Of a stretch of 64,000 bases of DNA, positions 48,001-57,017 are shown one piece after another (within the stretch, counting starts at the first letter, position 1; the number at the start of each line of letters is the position of its first letter). The stretch is from Nitrosovibrio tenuis (GTDB lineage Bacteria; Pseudomonadota; Gammaproteobacteria; Burkholderiales; Nitrosomonadaceae). The position numbers and the translations under genes are program-made. The DNA is taken from NCBI RefSeq assembly GCF_900109785.1, contig NZ_FOBH01000009.1, positions 1 to 64,000 on the forward strand. The letters run 5' to 3'. Under the pieces are notes generated by a model that saw nothing but the letters and a program-made list of their open reading frames with translations, was not told the DNA's origin and ran no database searches.

Positions 48001-49071
48001 TTGAATCGATCTGAACTTGGAGACGAATTTTCCTCCGCGATCTATTTCGGCGGCCCCGATCAACCTCCGGGCGCCCTGCGCAATGTGCTGGCCGCGCATG
48101 TCGCGGCTGTTCCCCCTGGTGGTTCCATCAATTGGGTTACCTATTATTTTCGTGATCTTCGTTTGGCCGAAGCCCTGATTCAGGCGTATAAACGGGGTGT
48201 CAATGTCACCCTCAGCCTGGAAGGCAAACCGCGCATTCCGCACGCCAATGACGCCGTGATTGCCATGCTTTCGGGATCCGACGGGTTGGGCGATGCGCTT
48301 CGCGTCGTGACCATCACCGGCATACCATCACCGGCAAATAAGTCATGGAAGCCCCAACTACACGAAAAACTCTACTGTTTTTCCCACCCGAAACCCGTTG
48401 CCTTAATCGGTTCTTTTAACCCATCCGGGAATATGCCGGAAGAGGATCCCGAGATCATCCGGGAGATAGGTGACCAGGACCGCGGCTACAATGCGCTGAT
48501 TGGGCTCCGCGATCCGACGCTGGTGGAAGAGTTGGTGAAACACGCAAGGCATCTTCACCAGGCGCCGCCGGGCCTCTTTTACCGGTTCTCCGCCGACGCA
48601 AACCGGGCCATCCATAGCCCGGATACGACGATTCATCTCTGGCCCCGCGTGCGTCCACATCCGGTCGTGCAGTTCCTGAGTCAGGTTAATAGTAGCGCTC
48701 GTGTCCGTGTCGTGGCATCGCATATCAGAACAGAAGCCGCTGTCGACGTGATGATAGGGCTCGCCAGGCGAGGCGTGGCACTGGAAATATTTGCGGAGTC
48801 GACGCTCAGACGTGTCACACCGAAGGTGGAACGGCGGCTGGCCACCGTTGGAATCCGATTCAGGCGTATCCGAAATCCCGAACACCTTCCCATGCACCTG
48901 AAATTCGTATTAATAGAGGATAGTGATCGCGCATGGTCGATTTTTGGCAGTTTTAATTGGACTAAACCCTCATTTTGGCTCAACCATGAGATTGCCGCCA
49001 TCTCGAGCGATCCTGCGATTTTTCAGGCTTTTGCCGGCCGTTGGGATGTGTTGGAAAACGAAAGAGGCTGA
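48001..49071 (+). CDS. Phospholipase D-like protein
   Basis: 356 residues from a TTG at 48001 immediately after an in-frame stop at 47977. Two PLD half-sites: H121-E-K123 in QLHEKLYCFSHPKPVALIGS followed by FNPSG, and H-L-K in MHLKFVLIEDS followed by FGSFNWT near residue 297. The Asp of HKD is shifted or missing in both, as in several distant PLD families. Could be a phosphodiesterase or transphosphatidylase acting on a glycan-linked phosphodiester. No signal peptide. Confidence 0.75.
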   Translation: MNRSELGDEFSSAIYFGGPDQPPGALRNVLAAHVAAVPPGGSINWVTYYFRDLRLAEALIQAYKRGVNVTLSLEGKPRIPHANDAVIAMLSGSDGLGDALRVVTITGIPSPANKSWKPQLHEKLYCFSHPKPVALIGSFNPSGNMPEEDPEIIREIGDQDRGYNALIGLRDPTLVEELVKHARHLHQAPPGLFYRFSADANRAIHSPDTTIHLWPRVRPHPVVQFLSQVNSSARVRVVASHIRTEAAVDVMIGLARRGVALEIFAESTLRRVTPKVERRLATVGIRFRRIRNPEHLPMHLKFVLIEDSDRAWSIFGSFNWTKPSFWLNHEIAAISSDPAIFQAFAGRWDVLENERG

Positions 49072-49319
49072 TGCGGAAAGAAATTGCGCAGTATTTGCTT
49101 GAGATTGCCGCCGTGGACCCAGCGTTTAAGTCACAAGACGAGGTTCCGCGTGAGCTTGTGGGGAGTCCTGTCTATCGTTGTGATGCGATTCCGTCATGCA
49201 AGCGAATCAGCGATTCGCACTTTTGCATCCGCGGCTCGGTTTACGAAAACTCATCTCCGTTGAAAATCAGTCTGGGAGTTGCATCCAGCCGCGACGGGTT
49301 TCGGGCAAGGCGTTTATAA
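49071..49319 (+). CDS. Small uncharacterised ORF coupled to the PLD gene
   Basis: 82 codons from an ATG overlapping the PLD-gene stop (TGATG). The first 45 residues (MRKEIAQYLLEIAAVDPAFK...) look protein-like; the rest does not. It runs into the 3' end of the convergent SDR gene. May be a truncated gene or chance. No function suggested. Confidence 0.25.
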   Translation: MRKEIAQYLLEIAAVDPAFKSQDEVPRELVGSPVYRCDAIPSCKRISDSHFCIRGSVYENSSPLKISLGVASSRDGFRARRL

Positions 49320-50150
49320 TGCTGTCCATCCGCCATCAATGACCAGATTTGCTCCTGTCATATAACTTGAAGCGTCCGACGCCAGGAAAATGATTGCCCC
49401 CCGATATTCGTTTTTTTCCGACATGCGGCCAAGGATGGTCCGCGATGAATAATTATTTGCAAACTCATCGTCATGTTGATTCCAGACTCCGCTGGGCGTG
49501 AGCATGTTTATGCGGATGGACGTATTCATGTAATAGGCGGCCAGAAATTTCGTCAACCCCAGCAGGCCTGCCTTGCATACGGAATAAACCGCGGGTTTAT
49601 ATGTCTGGTGTTCCTGGCCCGCCTTTTTGTAGATGCGCTGGTCCGGCCCCACCAGCCCGTAATTGGACCCGAGAAAAATAACAGATCCCTTTCCGGATTT
49701 TTCCATCACCTTGCATGTGGCTTGGGCGAAGAGGAAGGCGCCGGTTAAATTGACATCGAGAGATGCTTCCCAAAGCTCTCTTGGAAGCTCCGTGAATTTC
49801 GAAAAACGCGATGTATCGGAACCCTGTTCAAATTTTGGGTCAATCGCAGCACTGTGGACCACGGCGTCGATCCGATTGAAACGGGCTTCACATAACTGCG
49901 CAATGGATCGGCAAGAATCGGCGTCGGTCACATCCAGAACCTGGACCCATGTTTGCGTGTCCGGAGATGCGGACGCTATTTCGCTTTTCAGCGATTCAAG
50001 CTTGCTAATGTTCAGATCACCCATCACCAAATGCGCGCCAGCCGATGCAGCCGCGAGAGCGAACTCCTTGCCGAGGAGGCCGGTGGCCCCGCTGATAAGC
50101 ACCACGCGGCCTGTGAGGTCGAAGGGTGTTCCCTTGTAAGCTTGATTCAT
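49314..50150 (-). CDS. PtmA-like short-chain dehydrogenase
   Basis: 278 residues, classical SDR: ISGATGLLGKEFALAAASAG (NAD site), catalytic SNYGLVGPDQ and Y-S-V-C-K, and the C-terminal GANLVIDGGWTAL. The insertion around YKKAGQEHQTYKPAVYS is seen in PtmA-like enzymes that accompany CMP-legionaminate synthetase in flagellar and capsule glycan loci. It overlaps the Gfo/Idh gene by 4 bases; the three minus-strand genes form one unit. Confidence 0.86.
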   Translation of the reverse strand: MNQAYKGTPFDLTGRVVLISGATGLLGKEFALAAASAGAHLVMGDLNISKLESLKSEIASASPDTQTWVQVLDVTDADSCRSIAQLCEARFNRIDAVVHSAAIDPKFEQGSDTSRFSKFTELPRELWEASLDVNLTGAFLFAQATCKVMEKSGKGSVIFLGSNYGLVGPDQRIYKKAGQEHQTYKPAVYSVCKAGLLGLTKFLAAYYMNTSIRINMLTPSGVWNQHDDEFANNYSSRTILGRMSEKNEYRGAIIFLASDASSYMTGANLVIDGGWTAL

Positions 50151-51133
50151 AACGAAACCTTCTGATGAATTTGAAGGGACTTTTTGACCGCTAGAGCGGT
50201 GTGCAGTACATCGATGCCATCCTGCAAGGTGACCCGCGTAGATGATCTCCCGGAAAAGCTATCGATAAATTCCTTCATCATCGATAGAAATAACTCATTC
50301 CGGTCCCAGGTTGGCGGTAATTCGATTTTATCCAGGATCTGCCCATTTTGTTTCAGGGTGGTAAGGCGCGCGGGATAGTCCCAATCCACGATGGCCTTTT
50401 CAGCGACAATGTTCATATGGCGAACAGGTGGCTTTCGCCAATAATCCATCCGGAGCTGAACACAGATGTTCCGCTCGGTTTCGTACGTGATGAGGGCGGT
50501 ATCTTCCACAGTGAGTTCGAGAGAAGTTCGATGCCCTCCGACGGCAAAGACGCCCCTGGGTCTTCCAAAAAGCCAATGCAAGTAGTCCAACTCATGTATA
50601 AGGGTCAGGACAACTCCTCCCCCCTGATCCGCGCGGGCTGCGTAGGTCTGCCGGTAATCTTCCCAAGGATGCCAGTCTGGCAAATATTCCCCCAGATCGA
50701 CTTGCACCGAATAGATCTTTCCGAGTTTATCCTGGTTGATCCACTCTTCGATTTTTTGCAGCCCCGGATGCATACGGAGCTGACATCCCACCAAAACCTT
50801 CGGGTTATTTGAGGCGAGGTAGCGTGTGAGCTCGGGCAGTCGCCGTTTTTCGTGGGCGACCGGTTTTTCAATGTAAACGTGGGACCCTGCCTTAAGTGCT
50901 TTGATGAGCGTTTCCAGATGGAGGGAGGTCGGGTTGGCTACCACCACGAGGTCGAATTTCTTGCTGAGCGCGAGATCGATATCCTGAAAGACGGTAACGT
51001 CTTTGGGGATGATCTCCTTTGGCGGTGGGAGATTACGGGTTCGCACGACGCCTAGTTCGTGAACCCCGAGTGTATGCAAATTGTTGAGGTGCCTGACGCC
51101 AATGGAGCCAAGGCCAACCACCAAAGCTTTCAA
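50147..51133 (-). CDS. Gfo/Idh/MocA oxidoreductase
   Basis: 328 residues. Rossmann start KALVVGLGSIGVRHLNNL, VVVANPTSLH, and the catalytic EKPVAHEKRR. A C-terminal alpha/beta substrate domain contains LIHELDYLHWLFG. NAD-dependent sugar or sugar-acid dehydrogenase. It overlaps both neighbours by 4 bases, so the three steps are likely sequential in one nonulosonate or sugar-derivative pathway. Confidence 0.88.
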   Translation of the reverse strand: MKALVVGLGSIGVRHLNNLHTLGVHELGVVRTRNLPPPKEIIPKDVTVFQDIDLALSKKFDLVVVANPTSLHLETLIKALKAGSHVYIEKPVAHEKRRLPELTRYLASNNPKVLVGCQLRMHPGLQKIEEWINQDKLGKIYSVQVDLGEYLPDWHPWEDYRQTYAARADQGGGVVLTLIHELDYLHWLFGRPRGVFAVGGHRTSLELTVEDTALITYETERNICVQLRMDYWRKPPVRHMNIVAEKAIVDWDYPARLTTLKQNGQILDKIELPPTWDRNELFLSMMKEFIDSFSGRSSTRVTLQDGIDVLHTALAVKKSLQIHQKVSL

Positions 51134-51846
51134 ATGACGCTTTCCCGTTTTTCCATCAAGAACTCGGCCAGTTGAAACGAGTATTCATCGTCGATATCGA
51201 TGGAATCTTTGCTGTCGATTTTAAGCGGTAAAACATGTGTGCCTGTAAGGGAATTTTTTTCCAGAATGGTCCGGGTGCGAATCAGGTCGAGATAGCCGAT
51301 TTGCCAGTACACTTTAGGCAAACTTTGCCTGGGCTCGTTGAAGGGCTCGGCGATCCGTGGAATGCTCAGTAGAGGCCGCATAAAACCGTCCTCCGCGATG
51401 GTCCACATCTTGTAGGGATTTTGCCCCGGCTCAATGACTCCTCGAACCGAGTCGGCTGCCATATTCTTTTTCAACAGGTCAACGGCTTCTTCTACCTTCG
51501 CAACGCTACGGGAGGGAGATGTGGGACGAAATTGAAAAATGGCATCTGGAAGAGGAACCCGATTTTGCTCAAGCCACTTGAGAAAATGCTGAAATACGGG
51601 CAAATCACGCGTGTCATCCTGTGCCAGTTCACTGGGTCTCAAGAATGGTACTTCGGCACCGGCGTTTCTGGCGACCTCGGCAATGGTTTCCGAGTCCGTG
51701 CTGACGAAAGTTCTTTGAATCGAAGGAGACGCGAGGGAAATTTCTATCGAGTGGACAATAAGCGGTTTTCCCCGTAAAAGCCGGATATTCTTATGGGGTA
51801 CGGCTTTGGATCCTCCCCGTGCGGGAATGAGTGAGTAGATCAACAT
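51130..51846 (-). CDS. CMP-acylneuraminate-type cytidylyltransferase (PtmB-like)
   Basis: 238 residues. NeuA-family opening SLIPARGGSKAVPHKNIRLL with the Arg/Lys CTP-binding loop, FQFRPTSPSRSV and the C-terminal DSKDSIDIDDEYSFQLAEFL. It would transfer CMP to sialic or legionaminic-type acids. It is the first gene of its three-gene unit, facing away from NeuB. A second CMP-synthetase (fusion) lies at 54770, so two products may be made. Confidence 0.88.
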   Translation of the reverse strand: MLIYSLIPARGGSKAVPHKNIRLLRGKPLIVHSIEISLASPSIQRTFVSTDSETIAEVARNAGAEVPFLRPSELAQDDTRDLPVFQHFLKWLEQNRVPLPDAIFQFRPTSPSRSVAKVEEAVDLLKKNMAADSVRGVIEPGQNPYKMWTIAEDGFMRPLLSIPRIAEPFNEPRQSLPKVYWQIGYLDLIRTRTILEKNSLTGTHVLPLKIDSKDSIDIDDEYSFQLAEFLMEKRESVI

Positions 51847-52345
51847 CGGCTATGTAGTGCATTGCTTCCGGTGGGTCGGGCGGCCCATTTCGGCCGAAAT
51901 GATGCGCTTGGGGTAAATTGTTGTCAAGCGACGGGATCTGAACTGTTTTGGCATGAATTTTTGCTGACCTCGAGATTTATGCGATCGATTCGAATATTTC
52001 AGGCTGACTAGGTATAATTACGAACCCCATGACTCCGGGATTCTGTCTCATCTTATAACTCCCCAGTCAGAGGATGGAATCCCTTCCCTGTTCTGATGGG
52101 CCAGTGGCTTGTATTGAAGAGTCGAGGATTATATCGGAGAGGTTCTGGTAAAGGCGAAGCAGATGCAATCGATACCGCGAGGTATTAGCCCAGCCAACGC
52201 CCCCATGTGACCGCGGCGGAACCCCAACGTTTTCGTCTATTGGTTTGAATCGTCATCTTGCGCCTACGCAGTGCGATGGAGATAGCAATAAGCAATTCCT
52301 GGGATAGCAATTCCTACATTGCTAAATTGAAGTTCTGAAAAATGT
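51847..52345. other. Divergent intergenic region
   Basis: 499 bases. It contains TATAAT near 52013 (GGTATAATTA), but no convincing -35 partner, so no promoter is called. No gene recognised. Confidence 0.45.
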
Positions 52346-53746
52346 ATGAGAAATTCCGCCTCAACCCTCATTATTCCGGTTGAAAATCAGGTTCGCGAGC
52401 TGGACGCGAAACTCCTGCTGTCCTGTGTAGCGGCGGAACGCGGCTTTCCGGTTATTATCGGTTCACGTGCGTTCGTTCATTTCGAGGTGGCATCGCTTCC
52501 GCGTGGTGTGTATCTTGCGAAAAGCATGCGCAGCCTGAGCAACTCGATGTTCAGGATTTTGCGTATGCTCGGCCACGAGATTGTCGCATGGGAAGAAGAG
52601 GCGCTGGTTCATCCGCCAGCCGAAACCTATTTCACCCTGCGGCTGTCTCCGACGACGATCAGTAATGTATCCCATGTATTTGCCTGGGGTCAGGAAAATG
52701 TCGATTTACTCCAGCAATACCCGCAGCTGCCTGCAAACATGCCCATCCATATTACCGGAAATCCGCGGGGGGATATATTGCGGCCTGAAATGCGCCCCTA
52801 CTTTGATACAGAGGTGGAAAAGCTCCGTAATCTTTATGGGGATTTCATCCTCATTAATACTAATTTTACTGATGTAAATCCCTTCATTCCCAATATTGGC
52901 TTGTTCGTGCCATCGAAAGACGGGCAGAAGAAATCCCGGCGCGGCCAAGCCGGGATTGGAATGAGCCGCGAGTTCGCCGAAGGACTGTGGGAGCATAAAC
53001 AAGCAATACTGGAAGACTTCAAGCGGCTCATTCCGGCCCTCGAACAGGCTTTTCCCCATCTGACAATCGTGGTCCGGCCGCATCCAAGCGAAAACTTCAA
53101 GGTGTACAATGACATCGCTGCGAAATGCCAGCGAGTAAAAGTCAGCAACGAAGGGAACGTGATTCCCTGGCTTCTGGCTGCAAAAACAATGGTGCACAAT
53201 GGTTGCACGACGGGATTGGAGGCCTATGCACTCGGGGTGCCCGCCATTTCTTACCTTTCCACATTTAATGAATACTATGACTATGACTTTCAAGGCTTGC
53301 CCACCAAGCTAAGCTATCAGTCGTTCAGTTTTGAAGAACTGCAAACGACTTTGGCTGGGATTCTTAATGGTGAACTGGGAATGGCGGGGGGTGAGGAGCG
53401 CAAAACGCTCATCGATTATTACCTGGCAGCTCAAAATGGGCGTTTGGCCTCCGAGCGCATCGTCGATATCCTTGAGGACAGCGGCTATGGTGAAAAGCAG
53501 CCGCCCGCATCCCCGGTCGGAACATATGTGCGGGGTTGGGCGCTTGCCAAGCTAAAGGCTTCGGTCACAAACCTGAACATGCGCCGCCCCGGCCCCAACA
53601 GGCTTTCCTACCATGACCATCGCTTTCCCGGAATCTCAATTGCGGAGATTGAGCAGAAAATCGCACGTTTCGGCCGTTTATTGAATCGTTTCCGCACCAT
53701 CCGGGTCCAACAACACTCGAAACATCTGTTCAGGCTCCATGGTTAA
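52346..53746 (+). CDS. Surface carbohydrate biosynthesis protein (GT-B-like)
   Basis: 466 residues. It resembles the surface-carbohydrate biosynthesis family found in nonulosonate loci: opening LIIPVENQVRELDAKLLLSC, HVFAWGQENVDLL, ITGNPRGDILRPE, VVRPHPSENFKVY and MVHNGCTTGLEAYALGVPAI. The V-R-P-H-P and N-G-C-T-T-G-x-E pair is the donor-binding region of capsule KDO/CDP-glycerol-type transferases. It precedes neuB and probably transfers or handles the nonulosonic acid. Confidence 0.78.
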   Translation: MRNSASTLIIPVENQVRELDAKLLLSCVAAERGFPVIIGSRAFVHFEVASLPRGVYLAKSMRSLSNSMFRILRMLGHEIVAWEEEALVHPPAETYFTLRLSPTTISNVSHVFAWGQENVDLLQQYPQLPANMPIHITGNPRGDILRPEMRPYFDTEVEKLRNLYGDFILINTNFTDVNPFIPNIGLFVPSKDGQKKSRRGQAGIGMSREFAEGLWEHKQAILEDFKRLIPALEQAFPHLTIVVRPHPSENFKVYNDIAAKCQRVKVSNEGNVIPWLLAAKTMVHNGCTTGLEAYALGVPAISYLSTFNEYYDYDFQGLPTKLSYQSFSFEELQTTLAGILNGELGMAGGEERKTLIDYYLAAQNGRLASERIVDILEDSGYGEKQPPASPVGTYVRGWALAKLKASVTNLNMRRPGPNRLSYHDHRFPGISIAEIEQKIARFGRLLNRFRTIRVQQHSKHLFRLHG

Positions 53747-53891
53747 TTGTTAATGGATGCCCCGCTTCTCACGATCTTTCTTTTCAAAAAACTTCCCGCA
53801 TCTGTATGATATAGTGGCGCGCCTGCAAAAATCGGGCTCAGATTAATATATTTTTTTATTTAAAACCAAAGGATTAATCGCAAATTTGTTT

Positions 53892-54770
53892 ATGAAGACA
53901 CCAAAAGTCATTGCTGAAATAGGCTGTAATCATAAAGGGGACATTGAGATTGCGCGAGAAATGATAGGAATCGCGGCCACATTTGCAAAATGCGATTTCG
54001 TAAAGTTTCAAAAGCGTTCGAATAAGGAATTGCTCACCCCTGGAGAGTACAACGCACGCCATCCAAACCCTCAAAACAGTTATGGTGAAAGCTATGGCGC
54101 TCATCGTGAATTTCTCGAATTTGACATAGACCAGCATCAACAATTACAACAATGGTGCCAGGAGTTTGGGATCGGCTATTCGACATCGGTCTGGGATCTT
54201 ACCTCAGCAAAAGAAATTGCCAGCCTCAATCCCGAATTCATCAAGATCCCCTCAGCGTGCAATCTCAATTTTCCCATGCTGCAGTATCTGGCCACTCATT
54301 ATGATGGAGACATTCACATATCCGTGGGCATGACCACTCCCGCTGAGCAGGAGCATATCGTGCAGTTGCTGGAGGAATGCGACGCCGCTAATCGGGTTGT
54401 GCTATACGCGTGTACATCCGGGTATCCCGTTCCTTTCGACCAGGTCTGCCTGCTCGAGATACAGTCGCTCAGTGAGAAGTTCGGCTCGCGCGTCAAGGAG
54501 ATTGGGTTTTCAGGTCATCATCTCGGCATTGCCATTGATATTGCAACTGTCGTTTTGGGCGCTTCCTGGATTGAACGCCATTTCACATTGGACCGTACCT
54601 GGAAGGGAACCGACCATGCCGCCTCGCTGGAACCGGATGGGTTGCGCAGGCTGGTACGAGACGTTCGCAATGTCTGCAAGACATTGAAGTTCAAGGAAGG
54701 TGAAATGACGGAAATTGAGCTTGCGCAGCGCGACAAACTCAAACGCGTGCAAGGGGTACACTTCAACTGA
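53892..54770 (+). CDS. neuB: NeuB-family nonulosonic acid synthase, lacking SAF domain
   Basis: 292 residues from the ATG at 53892. TIM-barrel synthase with VIAEIGCNHKGDIEIAREMI, KFQKRSNKELLTP, IKIPSACNLNFPMLQYL, SVGMTT and GFSGHHLGIAI...ERHFTLDRTWKGTDHAASL. It condenses PEP with an N-acyl hexosamine to a nonulosonic acid. Most NeuB proteins have about 340 residues with a C-terminal antifreeze-like SAF domain; here the protein ends after RVQGVHFN, so that domain is absent. The stop overlaps the next start (TGATG). Confidence 0.88.
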   Translation: MKTPKVIAEIGCNHKGDIEIAREMIGIAATFAKCDFVKFQKRSNKELLTPGEYNARHPNPQNSYGESYGAHREFLEFDIDQHQQLQQWCQEFGIGYSTSVWDLTSAKEIASLNPEFIKIPSACNLNFPMLQYLATHYDGDIHISVGMTTPAEQEHIVQLLEECDAANRVVLYACTSGYPVPFDQVCLLEIQSLSEKFGSRVKEIGFSGHHLGIAIDIATVVLGASWIERHFTLDRTWKGTDHAASLEPDGLRRLVRDVRNVCKTLKFKEGEMTEIELAQRDKLKRVQGVHFN

Positions 54771-55966
54771 TGCGCTGGGTAGCTTTGATGCCTCTGCGTG
54801 GAAATTCCGAATCACCTCCTGGAAATAGCGCGCGCAACATGGCGGGACGGCCGTTATTCGCCTGGACCCTGGAACAGGCCCTCGCGGCCGAGTGTTTCGA
54901 TACAATCTATATCACTACTGCTTCACCGGAAATTCGCCAAAAACTATCAGATGAATCTTTGTTGGCAAATAAGAGGGTTGAGGTTCTTGATTATTCCGAT
55001 GCGACCGGTGCCGGTACCGGGGATATAGACAGTGCCCTGTTTGAGTTTCAGCAGCATGCCGCTTTCGATGTCGTGTGCCTGATCCAGGCAACCTCGCCTC
55101 TCACCCGCGCGGAAGATTTTCGCGCCGCGAAGCATCAATTTCTTGCGGAAGATCTGGATTCGCTTCTGACTGCCGTGCAGTCAAAACGTTTTTTTTGGAC
55201 GCGGACAGGTACACCAGTTGATCATGACCCCATGAAACGCTCTGCATCGCAAAATCGCAAAGGCTATGCGGTGGAAAATGGCGCCTTCTACCTGACCCGG
55301 GCGAAGTGGCTCAAAGATCACGGCTGCCATTTGGGTGGCCGCATTGGCATCCACGAAATGGCCGCTGAGACCGCAATTGATATAGGCGATGAAGCAGGCT
55401 GGAGTGTTGTCGAGCGACTTTTGGCAAAACAGAAGCTGATATCGGCCACCGCCCGTGCTTCGCAGGTTAAAGCGTTGGTACTTGACGTGGACGGCACGCT
55501 GACCGATGCGGGCATGTACTACGGACCTGCTGGCGAGGCACTGAAGAAGTTTAATACACGTGATGCCCATGGCTTACAGCTACTGCGTGAAAAGGGGGTC
55601 AGCGTTTGCATTATCAGCACTGAGGATAGTCCCGCCGTTGCAGCCAGGATGAGAAAGCTGCATATTGATGAATATTACCCAGGCATACGTAATAAATTTC
55701 CCCTTCTCCTGGAGTTGGCGCAACGCTGGGGCATCTCCCTGCTAAATATCGCATATATCGGCGACGATCTCAGCGATCTGGAATGTTTAAGTCATGTAGG
55801 TACAGCTTTTTGTCCTGCGGACGCCGTTCCTGAAATTCTGCGTCAAGCCCATTACGTTTGTGAGTGCTCAGGCGGTCATGGCGCTGTCCGAGAAGTGTGC
55901 GATCTGATCCTCAAATCAAGCGAAGGCACACCATGCAGGGATCTGGACGCAGAGAAATGCCAATGA
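54770..55966 (+). CDS. CMP-nonulosonate synthetase fused to HAD phosphatase
   Basis: 398 residues. Residues 1-225 are a NeuA-type cytidylyltransferase (MPLRGNSESPPGNSARNMAG, CLIQATSPLT 103-112). Residues 233-395 are a KdsC-like HAD: VLDVDGTLTDAGMYYGPAG (DVDGT 239-243), STEDSPAVAARMRKL and YIGDDLSDLECL. The architecture resembles animal CMAS and some bacterial NeuA proteins. Following neuB, it would supply 9-phosphate removal and CMP activation in one chain. The first motif has GNSE instead of GGSK, so activity of the first domain should be tested. Confidence 0.86.
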   Translation: MRWVALMPLRGNSESPPGNSARNMAGRPLFAWTLEQALAAECFDTIYITTASPEIRQKLSDESLLANKRVEVLDYSDATGAGTGDIDSALFEFQQHAAFDVVCLIQATSPLTRAEDFRAAKHQFLAEDLDSLLTAVQSKRFFWTRTGTPVDHDPMKRSASQNRKGYAVENGAFYLTRAKWLKDHGCHLGGRIGIHEMAAETAIDIGDEAGWSVVERLLAKQKLISATARASQVKALVLDVDGTLTDAGMYYGPAGEALKKFNTRDAHGLQLLREKGVSVCIISTEDSPAVAARMRKLHIDEYYPGIRNKFPLLLELAQRWGISLLNIAYIGDDLSDLECLSHVGTAFCPADAVPEILRQAHYVCECSGGHGAVREVCDLILKSSEGTPCRDLDAEKCQ

Positions 55967-56044
55967 TGTGCCTGGACGAATGGCCCGCTCATACGGAGAT
56001 CACTTCAGTTTCAATACCTGACTTGGCGTTTGAGCGCTGGGCAA

Positions 56045-57016
56045 CTAGCGCAGCACGCCACGCCGCAACAGTCTCCAGGATACCTTCAGACCCCAGAGGA
56101 CGGGGTGGCGCCGCAGCATTGGCGTTACCTCAACGCGAACACCGGTATGACGCTCGATCTTCCACGCCGCATAATTAATGCTGTCGTTAAAGGTAAACGC
56201 CGCCTTTGTAAGACGAAGCACGGATAGAATTTTTCCCTGCCAGCGGCGCAACCGCCAATGCAAAAGTGAATGTTGGCGCTTCACCGTATCTGTCACGCAT
56301 CGATAATTTCCGCCTGCCAGTATCTCCAGCGTTCCCGCTAACGCGGGCGCAGCGCACCGGGTGAGCAATGCATAATCCTCCAGATTGATCTGCACCAACT
56401 GGCGCGCGCGCGTGGCGCGCTCCGGCCGCAATTCCGCGCCGTAGGTCTGCGTCAATCCATTGATCCAGATTACTTCGGCATCGGCTATGGATGAGCCGAG
56501 CACAGGAAGGCTGGATTTGAGGAACTTCACCACAGCATGAGCCAGAGCTTGATGAATACGCCTGCGGCTGGCTTCATCACGGGCATATAATAAACGGGAG
56601 GGTTGAGCAAAGCGAGCCCATAGATAAGGGTGAAACCAATACCGCGTTCCACGCTCGAAATCCGCCATTGAGACGACTGCATACTTGGCCCGGAATTTCC
56701 TTTCACCGTTAGCCACTTCCAGGTAGAAGACGTTCGGCGGTAGCCATGCGTTGAAATAACGTAGATAGCGTTCAGGATAGGCATCACTGTAGCTGTTCAC
56801 CACAACATAAAAATCTGCGACCCCATCACCGATCTCATGGGAACGCAGGCAGGACCCATAAAGCAGAACCGCCTCCAGTGACGACCCGAACCGTGATTTC
56901 AATGCTTCAGTCAGGATAAGAAAGTCTCCCGATACGGCCTTGGAACTCAACGAAGCCATTTCCGAGATGAGATCATCCGGAAGTTGCTGCTCGTCTGTCG
57001 GTAGGGTCCTCGGCAT
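56045..57016 (-). CDS. TAM41-like nucleotidyltransferase (predicted CDP-lipid synthase)
   Basis: 323 residues from the ATG at 57016, one base past the lipid-kinase stop; an ATG at 57121 would overlap the kinase by 104 bases. The N-terminal nucleotidyltransferase motif is LLYGSCLRS (G54-S55) followed by ADFYVVV (D68), with the second acidic residue absent as in mitochondrial TAM41 (D-F-x-x-V). Further likeness: RAKYAVVSMADFERGTRYWF and HPYLWARFAQPSRLLYARD. TAM41 makes CDP-diacylglycerol from phosphatidate. Last gene of the lipid operon. The assignment is by motif and context. Confidence 0.5.
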   Translation of the reverse strand: MPRTLPTDEQQLPDDLISEMASLSSKAVSGDFLILTEALKSRFGSSLEAVLLYGSCLRSHEIGDGVADFYVVVNSYSDAYPERYLRYFNAWLPPNVFYLEVANGERKFRAKYAVVSMADFERGTRYWFHPYLWARFAQPSRLLYARDEASRRRIHQALAHAVVKFLKSSLPVLGSSIADAEVIWINGLTQTYGAELRPERATRARQLVQINLEDYALLTRCAAPALAGTLEILAGGNYRCVTDTVKRQHSLLHWRLRRWQGKILSVLRLTKAAFTFNDSINYAAWKIERHTGVRVEVTPMLRRHPVLWGLKVSWRLLRRGVLR

Positions 57017-57017
57017 G

